From: Welwitschia mirabilis
Lineage: Eukaryota > Gnetophyta > Gnetopsida > Welwitschiales
Direction: 5' to 3'
Length of the DNA: 30,467 nt
Assembly (NCBI GenBank): GCA_051453625.1
Contig: JBOZIK010000001.1
Span: 7,838,368-7,868,834 of the forward strand
The notes below the pieces were generated by a model, which did not search any database, was not told the origin of the DNA, and saw only the letters and a list, made by a program, of their open reading frames with translations. Positions 10,781-24,100 of this stretch are shown here, one piece after another. Each line of letters opens with the position of its first letter. Position 1 is the first letter of the stretch. Made by a program: the position numbers and the translations under genes.

Positions 10781-11617
10781 ATTGATGCCTAGAGAGGAGT
10801 ATCTCATATTCTATTTAAGGTTGGTGTTACTCAAACATCAAAGAATATCGAAAGGTATAAGAGAAAGCTACACTTTGTGTGTGGACATACCCAAGTTGGG
10901 AAACCATAGTAATCTGGAAAAGTATTTATTATATAGTTTAATTTATTTTTGGCTAAAATTTATTCTTAGTAGATCTCATTCACCCTTTTCCTCTAAGTTC
11001 AATGATCCTTAACTATCTATTGTTAGATCCCTTAAGGATGAAAATAAAATCAAATATTAGTGTAAACATAATTATTAATAATTTTAATTCTTTTGATTAT
11101 CCTAAATGCTATGAATTTAATATAGTTTTTCATAGTCACAAATTTTCTCATATGAAAGAGCACATTCCTCATAATAAAACTTGGATTCTTGATACTAATG
11201 TTATAAATCAAATGATTTATAGGAATAATTAGTTTGATAAATTCACAATAAATCCTAGTCAGGTCTTTCTTGTAGATATAATCATAGTTCTAGTTTATGG
11301 TTATGATTTGATCACTTATGCATTGATGCATATTTCTTAGTGAATGAGTAATAATGTTTTATTTATTCATTCCTTATGTTCACATATTATTTTTCTTCTT
11401 GATCATATGAGAGAAGATCATTTAGTCATCTTATGGAAAAAGATTTAATTACTATTTATGATGTTTACTCATAATCTTATCACTAAGAACTAGATGAATG
11501 TAAATATCTTGTATCTTTAATATTGCATTAGAATATGTGAAACTAGCCTTACTATTTTCAAGGTAATATTCACTATCACCTTTATAACATGATATTTTAG
11601 GTATATTTTATGAGATT

Positions 11618-11668
11618 AAAATATTAAGCTTTAAATATTTTCAATGTATTTAAAGCTAAGAAAAAGAA
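11618..11668 (+). repeat. Direct repeat flanking a gap, left copy
   Basis: About 50 bases ending at the gap (AATATTAAGCTTTAAA and AAAGCTAAGA are key parts) recur nearly unchanged right after the gap at about 11772-11824, with two or three differences. This lies inside the copia copy C integrase region. Confidence 0.85.
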
Positions 11669-11768
11669 NNNNNNNNNNNNNNNNNNNNNNNNNNNNNNNN
11701 NNNNNNNNNNNNNNNNNNNNNNNNNNNNNNNNNNNNNNNNNNNNNNNNNNNNNNNNNNNNNNNNNNNN
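11669..11768. other. Assembly gap (100 N)
   Basis: A placeholder-size gap lies exactly between two near-identical segments of about 50 bases. Overlapping contig ends that were not merged are a likely cause. Confidence 0.95.
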
Positions 11769-11771
11769 ATA

Positions 11772-11824
11772 AAAATATTAAGCTTTAAAGATTTTCAATG
11801 TATTTAAAGCTAAGACAAAGAAAG
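11772..11824 (+). repeat. Direct repeat flanking a gap, right copy
   Basis: This is the matching copy of 11618-11668. It continues without a break into the integrase coding remnant (KIKGFHSDNG), so this copy is the one in its original context. Confidence 0.85.
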
Positions 11825-12690
11825 AATAAGGGTAAAATTAAAGGTTTTCACTCTGATAATGGTAGGAAGTACATTTCAACTTAGATTAATGATTATATTA
11901 CTTTCTAAAGAAACTAAACATCTAAATACATGTCCAATTACATCTTAAGAGAATGGAGTTACTAAAATTTTTCATCATATTATTATGGATATGATGTTTT
12001 TCATGACATATTGTAATAACTGTAAAACACACCTGTGGAATGAAGCACCAATAGCACAACATATCTAAAAAGCTACACATCTTTTTTTTCTAAAAATAGT
12101 ATGCCTTTTGTAGAAAGATGGTGTGATCATAAATAAATTATTTTACATTTTAAAAAATGGGTCATAAATTCTATTTTTGTATTCTCAATGAAAATTGTAA
12201 TAAACTTTGTGTACATGTTTGAATTGGTATTTTTATGGGATATCCAATTGGAGAAAAATATATCTTTATGGATACTCAATTGGAAAAAAAGACATTACAT
12301 GTGCCTCTTGATAAATTAAAGATTATTATCTCTCATGAAGTTATTTTCTTATAAGCTTTATAAGATGATTTAAATCTTAATCCTTCTAATATTTATTCTA
12401 CCTCTTATCATATTCAAATTTTTGATTCTCAATATCTTGTTATTAAGAAGGACGATGTGACTATAATTTCAAACTCTTCGATTTCTTCTCATTTAAATGA
12501 TTATCAAGTATTTAAATAAGATGGATCAAGAAGGATCATGTATGAACATGATTCCAATAGTAACTTAATAGATTACCATAGTAAGGATGTTGATAATTCT
12601 TAAAGAATAAAATTATGTTCTTTAGTAAAGTTTGCTTTACAAGAAGTTTATTAAAAAAATATAGAATAAAAAATTAATCTAAGTTATCTT

Positions 12691-12710
12691 ATGATGATGA
12701 TGATGATGAT
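12691..12710. repeat. ATG/GAT trinucleotide microsatellite
   Basis: Between six and seven perfect ATG units lie within the copia copy C linker region between integrase and reverse transcriptase, where Asp-rich acidic sequence is common. It may be an expanded GAT (Asp) codon run. Confidence 0.85.
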
Positions 12711-14190
12711 AAGTTACATTTAATCTCTAATGTTGAATCAACCTTTTTTATATATGACTTATAATATGATTATTGGATACAAATGAATATATAAGATGCT
12801 CTTATTAATAATGATACTTGCAAACTTGTTTATCTTTTGTTAAGATGTACTTGCTTCCTAATTAATGTGTATTTAGTACCAAATATAACATAAATAATAT
12901 CCTTAAAAGATATAAAAACTTATTATTACATGCCTACATCAAAAGAATGGATTCATAATGAAGTAATTGCATCAACAACAAAACAAACTATCATTAAAAC
13001 TATGATTACTTTAGTAAGTCAGAAGAAATGGAAGTTGCACAAAATGGACATCAAGATTGTTTCTCTAAATGGAAATTTAAAATAAGAAATCTACATGATA
13101 TAATCTAAGAGATTTTTATTGATTGGTAAAAAATAAAATATTTATAGACTAATAAAATCATTATATGACTAAAATAATCACCAAGATTATGGATTTAGAT
13201 TATGTAATTATCAATATGTAGATCCTACATTATATATAAAATCTAGTTGAAGAAAATATACATATATTAAGGTATGTGTAAATGAAATGTTAATAATTAG
13301 TAGTAACCAAGTAGACTTGAACAACACAAAGATTAATTTAAGTGAGATATTTAAAATATTTAATATAGATTATAACTTAGTGTAAAAATTATGTAGAAAA
13401 ATGATGGTATCTTATTTATCCCAGAGAGGTACATTAAAGATTTGATTAAAAAAATACAAATAACCTATAACTCTTTTAAAGCAAAATAAAAAATTAATTA
13501 CTAATAAAAACTTAAAACCAATCAATAAAACAAATACAAAAGAATTATTGGTAGGCTTATCTGTTTTTACTAACACAAGACCTATATTTGTAGTGTTGTT
13601 TATGTTATATCTTAATGTCTTTATGTGTTATAGATGAGACATTTAAATGTTTTTATACAGATATTTAGATTCTTGAAGAAGATTAAAAAATATAGTTATT
13701 ACATATAAGAGAAATTATTAATCTTTTTAAATGCATATTTTTATTTATAACTTACTCGAGATTCAGAAGCATCATTACTAACATCATGATACATTATGTT
13801 CTTATGAATAGCATCTTTGTCTTAGTAATTTATGTGTTAGAGAGTTATAAATATATTATCTTTTAGAGTATAATATACTACTACATTTGAATCATATAGA
13901 GAGGTTTAAATGGTAAATAAAACTTTTGAAAGAAATTTAATTGAAGTAAAAAAAGAAAATTCACTTTTCATTGGTAGTTACTTTACTATCTTCATAGAAA
14001 AATATCTAGTGCATCATAACTAAAATTATTTTATCTTATGCTTATAAAAATTAGAAAAATTATACAAAATAATGTGACTACTCTAGTATACTATTCTATC
14101 ATATAAAAGATAACTAACATTTTGACAAAGGAAGTTTGCTAAGAAAACTTGTAATAATTTCAATCCAAAATTAGATTGTATGTAATGGAA

Positions 14191-15749
14191 GTTATTTGGA
14201 TATTAAAATCTCTATAAAATCATGTCATGATCCTAATACTAGTGATTGTAATACACTTTATGCTAGTACTACATAATGTTAATGTAATGAATAAGTTTTA
14301 TTTCTATGAAATGTATAATAATAAATTAACTACTTCTATATATAAGATAGTTTTCTTACATAATAACTCCTTCTTAAAGAGGTTTTTATTATACGTTATA
14401 TTCATAAGAGTTTTCCCTAAGTGCTTTAGGTTTTTTGAAAGATAACATATTCTCATTATGAGAGGAGAGTTGCTAAGACATAATAAGTCATGCATCATAA
14501 TCCTAAACTTTAGGTTATAATCATATTATTTAACCTTAGTATTTTACCTCATTTTATCTCAGTTAATTTCCTTATGATATGTGATGTCATTTTGATCACG
14601 TACCTTAGAGTCAATTCAATTTAGTAAGTAAATTTAAATTAGATAATTTTCTTATAATTTTATTTGTGTACCTTAACTTCTCTCTGAGTTAATCTTATAG
14701 GTCTATCATTCTAGCATTTATTGTAATCTAAATAGTTACCAATTAAGGGTTCTTTCCCTTAATTATTTCTTGTCCTTTTAATTATGTTCAATTCCATTTA
14801 GCATGATTTTAGTCTATAAATTAAAGTAATTTTAGTTACTTGGGAACTAATGACAACATGCATATTTTAATTTTACTTTATTTGTTTTTTCCTTTTTATC
14901 CTTGTTAATTAAAGCTTTGCATAATTCTAGTTGTTTTATCTAGTAAGAAAACTAAAAAATATGGAAAACTATGTTAAAGAACATAGTGTACTATCTTAGA
15001 TTCATTATGAGTATCAATAATTAGCTATCCAATAAAGAAGAAAAAAGAAAGAAAAAGAGATATTTATATCTAAGATAAAATAAATATCACAAGATATTTA
15101 AAACATTAATCATTATTAAAAATATTAATTATATATTAAAATAATTAAGAATAGTGTAAGAAAAAGTTATTAATATTAGAATAAGTACTTTTATGTTTTT
15201 TTATTTTTAATAATGAAATTTATTTGGGTCTATTATGGCAAAAGCACATAAGATGATGATTCTATACAATGGTGCCATGACATGTATAGGATAATAATGA
15301 TGATGTTGTTATATTAAGAATAAAATATCATATCTAATATATTTAATATGGTGTAGTTTATCTTATTACAAAATTTTTTAATTTACTAGTAAAATGTAGT
15401 TATCACCTATTAATTTAAAATGTGATTATCAAGATAAAATTAAGCTATTAAAATATAAAAAATATTTCTCTAATATATTACAGATAAGACCTTTATCTAC
15501 ATATAAATTAATTATGTTGTAGTTATTTCCGATTGTTGTTTATTATTGGTGTAGCCAACTAGCTAGTTTTTAGAGCTAATGCTTCCCTCCTAAGTTAGTA
15601 ATGTTTTTGTTATGTTTATCTTAATGTGAGTATCGATAGTATCACAAGTTTATTGTGGTATGTTCTATATTTTATTTATCTTTTTAGGCTTATAGTTTAT
15701 GTTGGCATTGATAACTTTTAATACTCACTAGTTTAGGTTTTTATGTTAT
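14191..15749. other. AT-rich unassigned DNA
   Basis: No domain is recognised. Open frames of 64-72 codons near 14227-14498 overlap on opposite strands and look like chance. A purine run at 14464-14472 lies about 280 bases beyond the end of the copia copy C polyprotein and could be its polypurine tract, but no LTR could be matched. A clean hairpin occurs at 14741-14764. Confidence 0.4.
14741..14764. repeat. Perfect 9-bp inverted repeat with 6-base loop
   Basis: AATTAAGGG and its exact reverse complement CCCTTAATT flank TTCTTT. The stem is AT-rich and no gene is next to it. It could be chance or the tip of a small inverted-repeat element. Confidence 0.6.
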
Positions 15750-16470
15750 TTTTTTTTCCTTTTTCCTTCTTGTTCATCTTTCTTTATATGTTTCTTTGAT
15801 TTCTAAATTGACTATTAATTAGTAAGGATATTTCATTTCTTTAGTTATTTTGATGGGAAGTTTCCTATTAAAGCCTTTTCATTCCCTCTCTATCACTCTT
15901 TATTTTTTTCTAGTTTTTTGGTTCTTTAAGATTTCTATTTATTATAATTCTTAAATTTTTACAATTTTTATAATTGGGACTTATTCTTGCTTCTTCTCTA
16001 GTTCTTTTTTCTGATCATTCTATTCCTCTAGCTTTATCTCTTTTAATTATTTATTTGTTAATTTGAGTTGATCCCCTAACTCTTTCATTGAATAATATAT
16101 AGGTTTTATCTTATTTTGTTTTACCTAGTTTTTTCCCTTATTCCTTAGTCAAGCATTCCTATTTTTTATTTTCATAAATGTATTTATTCATAGAAGCATT
16201 ATAATAATTCTCAAATTACTTCTTTAAATCTTACTTAGTTTTCTTTATATTTTATCTTGCTTACTTTAAAGATCTTCTAATTTCTTATACTTAGTTTGAT
16301 AATTCTTAAATTATATTTTTTAAAATTCCACTTTGGAATTTTGTTCTATCTTGAGCTTATTATTTTCTAAGTTATCTATCCTAGATGCTTAGTCTTCTTC
16401 ATAAGCCTCCAAATTTTCCAACAAATTTAGCTATTTCTTTTTCAAATTTCATTTGGAAGTTATTATTGGT
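15750..16470 (-). pseudogene. Broken coiled-coil coding remnant, unrecognised family
   Basis: The minus strand translates, with at least two frame changes, into a long Glu/Lys/Leu/Gln-type sequence. Examples are LEAYEED (about 16395-16420), then ASRIDNLENNKLKIEQNSK, then YQTKYKKLEDL, and MKELGDQLKLTNK from 16088 leftward, followed by LKEIKLEE and KKELEKKQE. The recurring stops sit where Gln would fit a coiled coil (TAA or TAG from CAA or CAG), which suggests C-to-T decay of a once continuous reading frame of about 200 codons or more. It may be the gag or an accessory coiled coil of a retroelement, or part of a transposon-related plant protein. I do not recognise the family and no pol domain adjoins it. 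Confidence 0.45.
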
Positions 16471-19348
16471 TTGATAGTGATGTATTAATGTACTTATAAA
16501 GTATGAATTTATGATGCAAGGAAAATCATTAACATGATATCCATGGAGTTATTATACACAGATTATATAATAAACTATGCAGGAAATATAATGAAATGTA
16601 TATTGGAGAATTAATTATAGTTGTATTAGGAAAAATAATACAAGACAATCTAATATTGAATTGAGCTCTAGTAAATATATCTTTTGAATGTGATAGATCA
16701 TAGGCATTCATAAGAATAAAAACTATGCAAGTTTCTTCTATGAATTACACTCTATTACCTAAATAATTCATGCCTTAAACTATTATTTAGCCTTATAGTT
16801 TGACTATAAGCTTGGAATGGACAAGTATGAATAAAAATTAACTAATAAAGAAAATTAGACATAAAATGGAAACATAAATTAAAAAATAATTTTATTAATT
16901 AAAATAGTCTTACAATGTGTTTTCACATGAAAAAATATTCACTAGTAAAGTAGATAAATGGATCTTATGCCAAAGAACTAATGGAAACAACATCAATACA
17001 AAGAAGATCTTTGAATCTATCTTAGAACCTTATTTTTTATAATAATTGTATAATAAAGCCAATTACAATATATTTTTTGATGCTTTAATCATCATTAGAC
17101 TTAAATGAAGTCAAATGAAGGTTTTATAGAAAATAAATAAAGTTAATTTAAAAAAATAAAAATGAACATGCTTAATTTTGATATCAAATGAAAAATAATT
17201 AATTAAGGACTTATTTGATATAACTTTGACTTCATTTTAATTTTGGAAATGCAAGTTATAATCCATTGTAAGTGCATGATGTTACCATATTAATCAACTA
17301 TTCTTAAGCCCTGAATCACTACCAAGTTACAACATCATGGAATGTGACATGAGTCATTAATTCAATGTGATAAAAATAATGATTAGTAAAATCACAATCA
17401 TAATGTAATCCTTAAATTAATTGATTCTAGTTATAAATCACATTAGAACATGATGATTTTTTATATTATGATGCTACCTTAAAATGCATTAAAATTATTT
17501 CTTTCTATTTATTATATTACAATCTTAGTATGCATGCAAACACAAATACATTAAACGTTTCATTACAAACTATCATAATGCGATAAAGTTTTTGATTATT
17601 TTTTTAAAAAAGAATACTTTTACAAATCATTTTCTTAGGTAAAATGTCATGTAAATTTATTTTAATGAATTTCACATTAAATATATTTAGTAATAAATAT
17701 GGATAAGATCCTTCATATATAACCTATGATCCTGGGAAGAAAGAAGATATTCACTATTTAAGTTTCATTAGTTTCCTTTAAAACATGTAAAAAACTCTGC
17801 ATAATCACTTTAAAAGATAATAAAGCGATAATTCTTCTACCAAAAAGGGCACACTATAGATTATTTGGAAGTTTAGCCAACTTTAAGTATGACCTTAGTG
17901 TACTTAGAAAGGCATTGTTATTAAGAGGATTACTATTTTAAATGAACACTTGTTTAATTAATTTGTAGTTTACATTAGTTTTATCAACTTCTAAGCTCTA
18001 ATATCTTTACAAATTTCTTATAGGATTATAGATTTCTTTATCTCTTAAATTGATGTTTTATTTATTTACTATTTTCTTATCTAATAATTTCTACTTATTT
18101 TTTATTTCTATCTTTCTTTCCTCGCTTTTTTCTTTTCTTTTCTTTTTTCTCTCTAAGGTACGTGGGGGAAGGGCTGTCTTGATTTACTTATTTAAATCAT
18201 TTCCATTATTTTTGAAAAACATTTTTCCTTGTAGAACTTACCATGAAGAGGTTTGGGATTATTCTATTAATTTAATAGTTTTGAACATCTTTGAGGGTTA
18301 TCCTTACTAAACGTGTATTATCATATTTTATGTGTTTGGTTTGAGAATATGTTAATCCCTTACATAGTTGAGGTTTAATAAAACTTAATTAAAGAATTAA
18401 AGTATCATAATTATTAAAACTCTAAGGGTTAAAGGTATTAATTTCATAAATTTCCATATCAAGATGTATGATTTTTGTGGAACGTATGTGTAATGTAATC
18501 TACCATTTTATGCATGCAACATAATAACTATCTTTGTTAAGGTGTAAAGTAGAATATGTATGATTTTAGTCCTTAAAAAACCTATATTAGTCATGTAAAA
18601 ACTGCTATACCTTGAATTATATTATAATTTACAATCTCTCAAATATCTATCTTAGCTACCAAAGTAGAGGTTCTAGTTTTAAAAATTAACTAGAGCATCC
18701 TATAATAGTATACTTATCTCTAATTATCATTATCTCTTAGGTATTTCAAAGGTATTTTAGAGCTAGAAAAGATTTATGAAAGGGTTATAAATATGGATTT
18801 ACATAGAAAGAGTTTCAAAAAGATGTTAAGAATTAAGATATTATATATTCTTATTTTAGGAATCAAGAATTATTATTCATAAGATAATCTATCAAGCAAG
18901 CCCAAGCTAAGTTAAATATATTACATTAAGTACCAATTATATTTAGATATAAGAAATAAAATGATTGTTATAGATTCTAAATACCATGCAGGCACTAATA
19001 TTAAATAATTCATTTTTATAATTAAATGTAGAAAGTACTAGGATAGTATAAAAGATGTCACAAAAACAAACACATCAATCATTTAAACCATAATAATACA
19101 TTTATGAAATAGATATAAATGATAAATACAAAAAAATAAAAATTTACAATTACATAAATTCAATCATAGATTAAAGTTTAGTCACCAATGATGCAAATAC
19201 TACTATAAATATTAATTTAGTATAGATAAATGATTTGTCTTGATAAGATATGTGTCTCATAAATCAATCATTTTATCATACCTAGGGAGAGATAATAGAA
19301 GCTTAAAACCTGATAATAAGATAATCCCTCATCATAATCATAGAATAT
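16471..19348. other. AT-rich unassigned DNA
   Basis: No recognisable coding segment, RNA or element end. Open frames at 16529-16711 (minus), 18050-18310 (plus) and 19240-19422 (plus) are short and lack similarity that I recognise. A pyrimidine run lies at 18111-18156. Around 18735-18835 a short plus-strand stretch reads FKGILELEKIYERVINMDL with reasonable amino-acid composition, but it is too short to assign. Confidence 0.4.
18111..18156 (+). repeat. Polypyrimidine tract with TTTTC units
   Basis: A C/T-only stretch for most of its length, with repeated TTTTC units, followed by AAGGTACGTGGGGG. It resembles a simple-sequence tract. An intron 3' end is possible in form but no exon was recognised. 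Confidence 0.6.
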
Positions 19349-20184
19349 CTAAATCTAAATTAATAGAAAGTTTCAATGGACAAATGGATACAAAGAGCAC
19401 ATGGATGATGAACATGACTTAATTTACCATTGAGGTAAGCCTTGATTATGTAGAATTCCTTAGGATTTTATATTACATGGGTATGTCCTTATTAATAACA
19501 GATGGTTACTAAAAAATCTCCTTAAGCTAAATGATTTAGGTATTTATTTGTTAGTCTTATTAAGAGCTAGATTAAGGCTTTTATTGATAGTTTACTTTTA
19601 GATTTATGATGTAAGATTAATTTAGTAATTTATCCTTTATTTTGCAATCCATTCCTTTTAGGACCAATCCTCCTATGGTACTAAAAGTTCAAATGACAAT
19701 GCAAGTTCATTTAGGTTGCTTGATCTCCACGTAAGCTAGGCAACTCAGGATAACTTGTAAATAACATCCCACAAATCAATACCTTCTAATAACACTTTTT
19801 AAAATCAATGGATAAATGTGGTTAATAATATTCCAATAATAGATATTGTATTTGTACTCATAAAATATATTAGTTACTAAATTTTAAAGAGTTAGATATG
19901 TAAAAATTAGAAAATATAAGCACCCTCCAATGAACCATTTACTATTTTCTTAGTAAATATTAAGCTATAAAGGATATTTAACATATTAAAATCTCTCTAC
20001 ATGACTATATTCAAAATCAAAAATAAAGGGAAAATTGAATTTTCAAACTACTAAAGAGCATATACATATATTTTATATATTTAACTAATTTATTTTGATT
20101 ATTAAAATTAAAAAATAATAAAATTTTCCATCTCTTAAGATCTAATTTCATTGGAAATTTTTAAATTTTTTAAATTTTTTAAAA
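19349..20184. repeat. 0.84-kb direct repeat, copy 1
   Basis: The whole stretch aligns with 20290 to about 21125 at a constant offset of about 941 bases (including the 100-N gap), with roughly 7-8 differences per 100 bases by eye and few indels. It contains no long open frame. A short piece at 19349-19422 could encode KSKLIESFNGQMDT in both copies, but that may be chance conservation by recent duplication. The element type is unknown. Confidence 0.85.
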
Positions 20185-20284
20185 NNNNNNNNNNNNNNNN
20201 NNNNNNNNNNNNNNNNNNNNNNNNNNNNNNNNNNNNNNNNNNNNNNNNNNNNNNNNNNNNNNNNNNNNNNNNNNNNNNNNNNNN
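20185..20284. other. Assembly gap (100 N)
   Basis: A placeholder-size gap lies exactly between the two copies of the 0.84-kb repeat. Copy 1 ends in an A/T-only run of the type AAATTTTTTAAA, which may have stopped the contig. Confidence 0.95.
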
Positions 20285-21125
20285 AAGACCTAAATCTAAA
20301 TTAATAGAAAGTTTTAATGGACAAATGGATACAATGATCACATGGATGATGAACATGACATGATTTACCATTGAGGTAAGCCTTGATTATGTATAATTCC
20401 TTAGGATTTTAAATTACATGGCTATGTCCTTATTATTAACAAATGGTCACTAATAAATCTCCTTAAGCTATATAATTTAGGTATTTATTTGTTAGTATTC
20501 TTAAGCTCTAGTTTAAGGATTTTATTGATAGTTTACTTTTAGATTTATGATGTAAGATTAATTTACTAATTTATCCTTTATTTTGCAATCCATTTATTTT
20601 AGGACCAATCCTCCTATGGTACTAAAAGTTCAAATGACAACATAAGCTCATTTAGATTGCTTGGTCTCCATGTAAGCTAGGCAACTTAAGATAACTTATA
20701 AATAACATCCCACAAATCAATACTTTCTAATAATACTTTTTAAAATAAAGGGATAAAATGTGGTTAATAATATTCCAATAATAGATATGGTATATGTACT
20801 CATAAAATATATTACTTACTAAATTTTAAAGAGTTAGATATGTAAAAATTAAAAGATATAAGCAACCCCAACCAACCATTTACTATTTTCTTAGTAAATA
20901 TTAAGTTATAAAGGATATTTAACATATCAAAATCTCTCTACATGACTATATTCAAAATTAAAAATAAAGGGGAAATTGAATTTTCAAATTATTAAAGAGC
21001 ATATACATATATTTTATATATATAACTAATTTATTTTGATTATTAAAATTACAAAATAAATAAAATTTTCCATCTCTTAAGATCTCATTTCATTGGAAAT
21101 TTTTCACTTTTTTAAATTTTTAAAA
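20285..21125. repeat. 0.84-kb direct repeat, copy 2
   Basis: Partner of 19349-20184. The match runs from CTAAATCTAAATT at 20290 to the AT-rich tail CATTGGAAATTTTT near 21090-21107 and fades in A/T runs by about 21125. The sequence then continues uniquely to the right. Confidence 0.85.
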
Positions 21126-24100
21126 AATATATAAATAAATAAAATATTTTATATTAGGTAAAAATTAATTAATTTCTAGAAAATTATATTGATTTTTACC
21201 CCTCTAACAAACTTTAACATTGTCCTTAATTTTTAAAATATGTTAAAAAATTAGAAAATGTTCATGAAAAGACATTTTTTAAAAGAAAAACATACATTTT
21301 TCTATTACTCAATATTGAAGACATTACACATGAAAACAAAGAAGGAAATAGAAAGAAAAAACAAAGAGAATAAGAGATAAGATTACAAATTAAATAGAGG
21401 AATATGTACAAGGAGAAATCCTTCTATTATTTCTAGTAATAAGGATTTGTTAAAGCTCATCAACTCTATGCATAACATTTCTATTATTATTACTCATCCT
21501 ACTCTAAATCCTTTGCATTCAATATTTGTGAATTTTTTAAACCATTTTCATGAATTTATTTCCTCTTGAAAGGAAGTATGAGTTAGAGTTCTTGGCCTTT
21601 GATGAGATGGTAATAATGGTTTTCCCCCCATGTTCTTGTTCTTCTTAGTCCCTAAAAGTTAAAACTTATGTTTTAAGTGATCTCTTAAGTTGGTAATACC
21701 TCTTAAAATAGATGATTTTTATATCTATATGGTAGTTAATGTATTTACCATACTATTCCTCTACATGAAAAGGTTTACCATCATTTACATATTTGAAAAT
21801 ATCTCCAACAAGACTAAGAAAAGGGAGGTTTTTGGAGTTTTATCTTACTTATTTTAGTACATGAAAGAGGAATTTACATATATCTTCCATTTTTGACGAT
21901 AAAGATAATTGTAAGGGCTCTAGAATAGTAATTTATAACATGAGAATAGGGATAGACATCCTAATGAAAAGCCTAAACAATATAAATAGTTCTTAAATAA
22001 AAAGTTACAAGAAATTAAATATTTCCTATTAAAATTTTATTCAACATTAAGTCCATGATAAAATAATGATAAATTTTTATCTAAAGTAATAGGATGAAAA
22101 TCTAGATCTAGGAGATGTAATACTTTAGAAATAAAAGGAGGATTAATTAAATGTTAATTCTTTTTACCTTTGTTGATATGGTCTAAGGTTCTTCTCTCTT
22201 ATCTTTTAATTCCTTAGAGTTTCCACCTCATTATAATAAGAACATGTTACTATAAAGTTTTTAAGCTTATCATGGTAGTAGGTATTTTTGTTCATTGGAA
22301 GAAAGGTCCTCGTTTATATGCTTAATTTTCTTTAGGTACACAATGACATATTATTGTAGAAAGTTCTATAATACCCCTCCATAATGAAGTATCTACTTCT
22401 CCTAGACATTATGGTTTAAACTCTTATTCAACTAAAAAGTATAGTAGTACTTGCAAAACTAGTTGTGTTTCTAGTTAATTCTATCAAATGAGAATTAGTA
22501 AGGTTTAACATGGGTGAGTATAGTGAGGAATCTATTTTTATAAATGAAATATTGAATATTGATCCTTAATAGATTTGTAAGAATGATTAGTTAAAGTTCA
22601 TAGTGACATGAATCAACTATTAATTTTAAATTTTTATTTTTTGGTTTATTGATTTTGCTTAAACTTAATCTTATGTTGAAAATTGGAATTCTAGAAAGTA
22701 AATTTAAACTTTACAAAATAGGTGAGAATCCTAAGTTTTCAAATTACATAAATTTTTATTTTTAGCATTTTCTTTTTTACATAAGGTTTTAAATCAATTT
22801 TCGTATTTACTTTTTCAAGTAGTTATAACCCATATACCTTTAACACTAATCATACAATGTAACGTTATCTCATATTTGGTTTTACATATCGAATCCAAAT
22901 CATTAAAATAAGTCAATCATAAAGCTACTAATTAAGTAGTATTTCTAATTGAATTTAGTCTTCAGATAAGATATTTTATTTTATTAAAACATAAAATAAA
23001 GAAAAAAGATGACAAATTAATTATATTGCTTAACTTGGACAACTTTATGTTTTAGGCATTTGTCCTAACTAATGCTTTAAACTATTCATGATAAAATTTA
23101 ATAATGATTCCCAATATTTATGCCATATCATGTGTTCAATTACATTATTCCAAAACATCCATTACTAACTTTAAAAAACTATTTATGCAAAGGAAAAAGG
23201 TTTTTAAAACTTGCATTTAACTTGTTTGTTCTTTTATAGAAAATACATGTAACTTGAAGCATGGCTTAGATGGCTTATAAATAATTTCATAATATCTTTA
23301 ACCATCAAGGCTTTAAAATTACATATAATGGTTTTAAGCTAACATAGGAGTAGAATATGGATGTGCTAGCATAGATATTCTTCATACATGACTTAATTAG
23401 TCTTAATGTAGATGCTAATAGTTTATATTTTTATATATTCTTTATTCATTCTCCATCTTAATATGTTGATTTTCATAGGTTTTAGTTTTTCAAAACTAGT
23501 ATAGCTAATATATTCCCATGCTAATTACCCTATTTTTATAAGTGGTACTATGTAGAAACATGTTAACATGTATGTTTTACATAATAAAATTGTTATAACA
23601 TGAATGTCTTTGACATATAGGATTAACATGTATATTTTCCATAACAAGATTGAACTAAAGATATTTAACATTAATATTTTAAATATTTTCTATAAATTTT
23701 AAATCTTTATTCATATACATAAGAAAATATTTATAATCTAGTGTACTACATTTATTATGCATGGCATAAAGAGATGGAGAAGTTGAGATGCTTGCTTAAG
23801 TGTTGATTTAGTTCATTTAATTCTTAATCTTATATGAAATGGAAGGTACCTAAGAGATTAACATTTTATAGATTAAAATAATTAAATGCTATACTTATTA
23901 TAACTCTAATTTTAGCCAAACTAAATCCCAAGACTTTATATTATTAAAATTCATTTCTTAAATGATACCATATTTAACTTTATTTAACACATATATTTCC
24001 TATAATTCTAGGCTAATGGAATAAGGTTAAAACTATAAGCCATGGGAATATAATTTGGAAAATATTTAATAATTTAGCCATTAATGATGAAAAATGATTA

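Larger units (their letters stand above)
10782..14190 (+). pseudogene. Ty1/copia polyprotein remnant, third element (copy C)
   Basis: This plus-strand element is much more decayed than copies A and B and belongs to a different family. Translation by short frames gives copia order: protease TWILDTN at 11179-11199 (third position of D-T-G changed), integrase core FHSDNGRKY near 11846-11871 and ENGVTK near 11951, integrase C-terminal pieces near 12220-12350 (FIGYPIGEK, ISHEVIF), reverse transcriptase WKLHKMDIKIVSLNG near 13030-13073, a box reading VNEML near 13276-13290 where active elements have two adjacent Asp, TNTRP near 13570, and a polyprotein end (NILTKEV) near 14115-14135. Stops and frameshifts occur every few tens of codons. 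A gag part may begin near 10782 but is not recognisable. The gap at 11669-11768 interrupts it. Confidence 0.8.

Noticed and set aside
14464-14472. GAGGAGAG-type purine run as polypurine tract of copia copy C
   Set aside because: It is about 280 bases past the polyprotein end and no paired LTR sequence was found before the element.
14227-14498. Opposing frames of 72 and 64 codons
   Set aside because: They overlap on opposite strands, are AT-driven in composition, and match nothing known.
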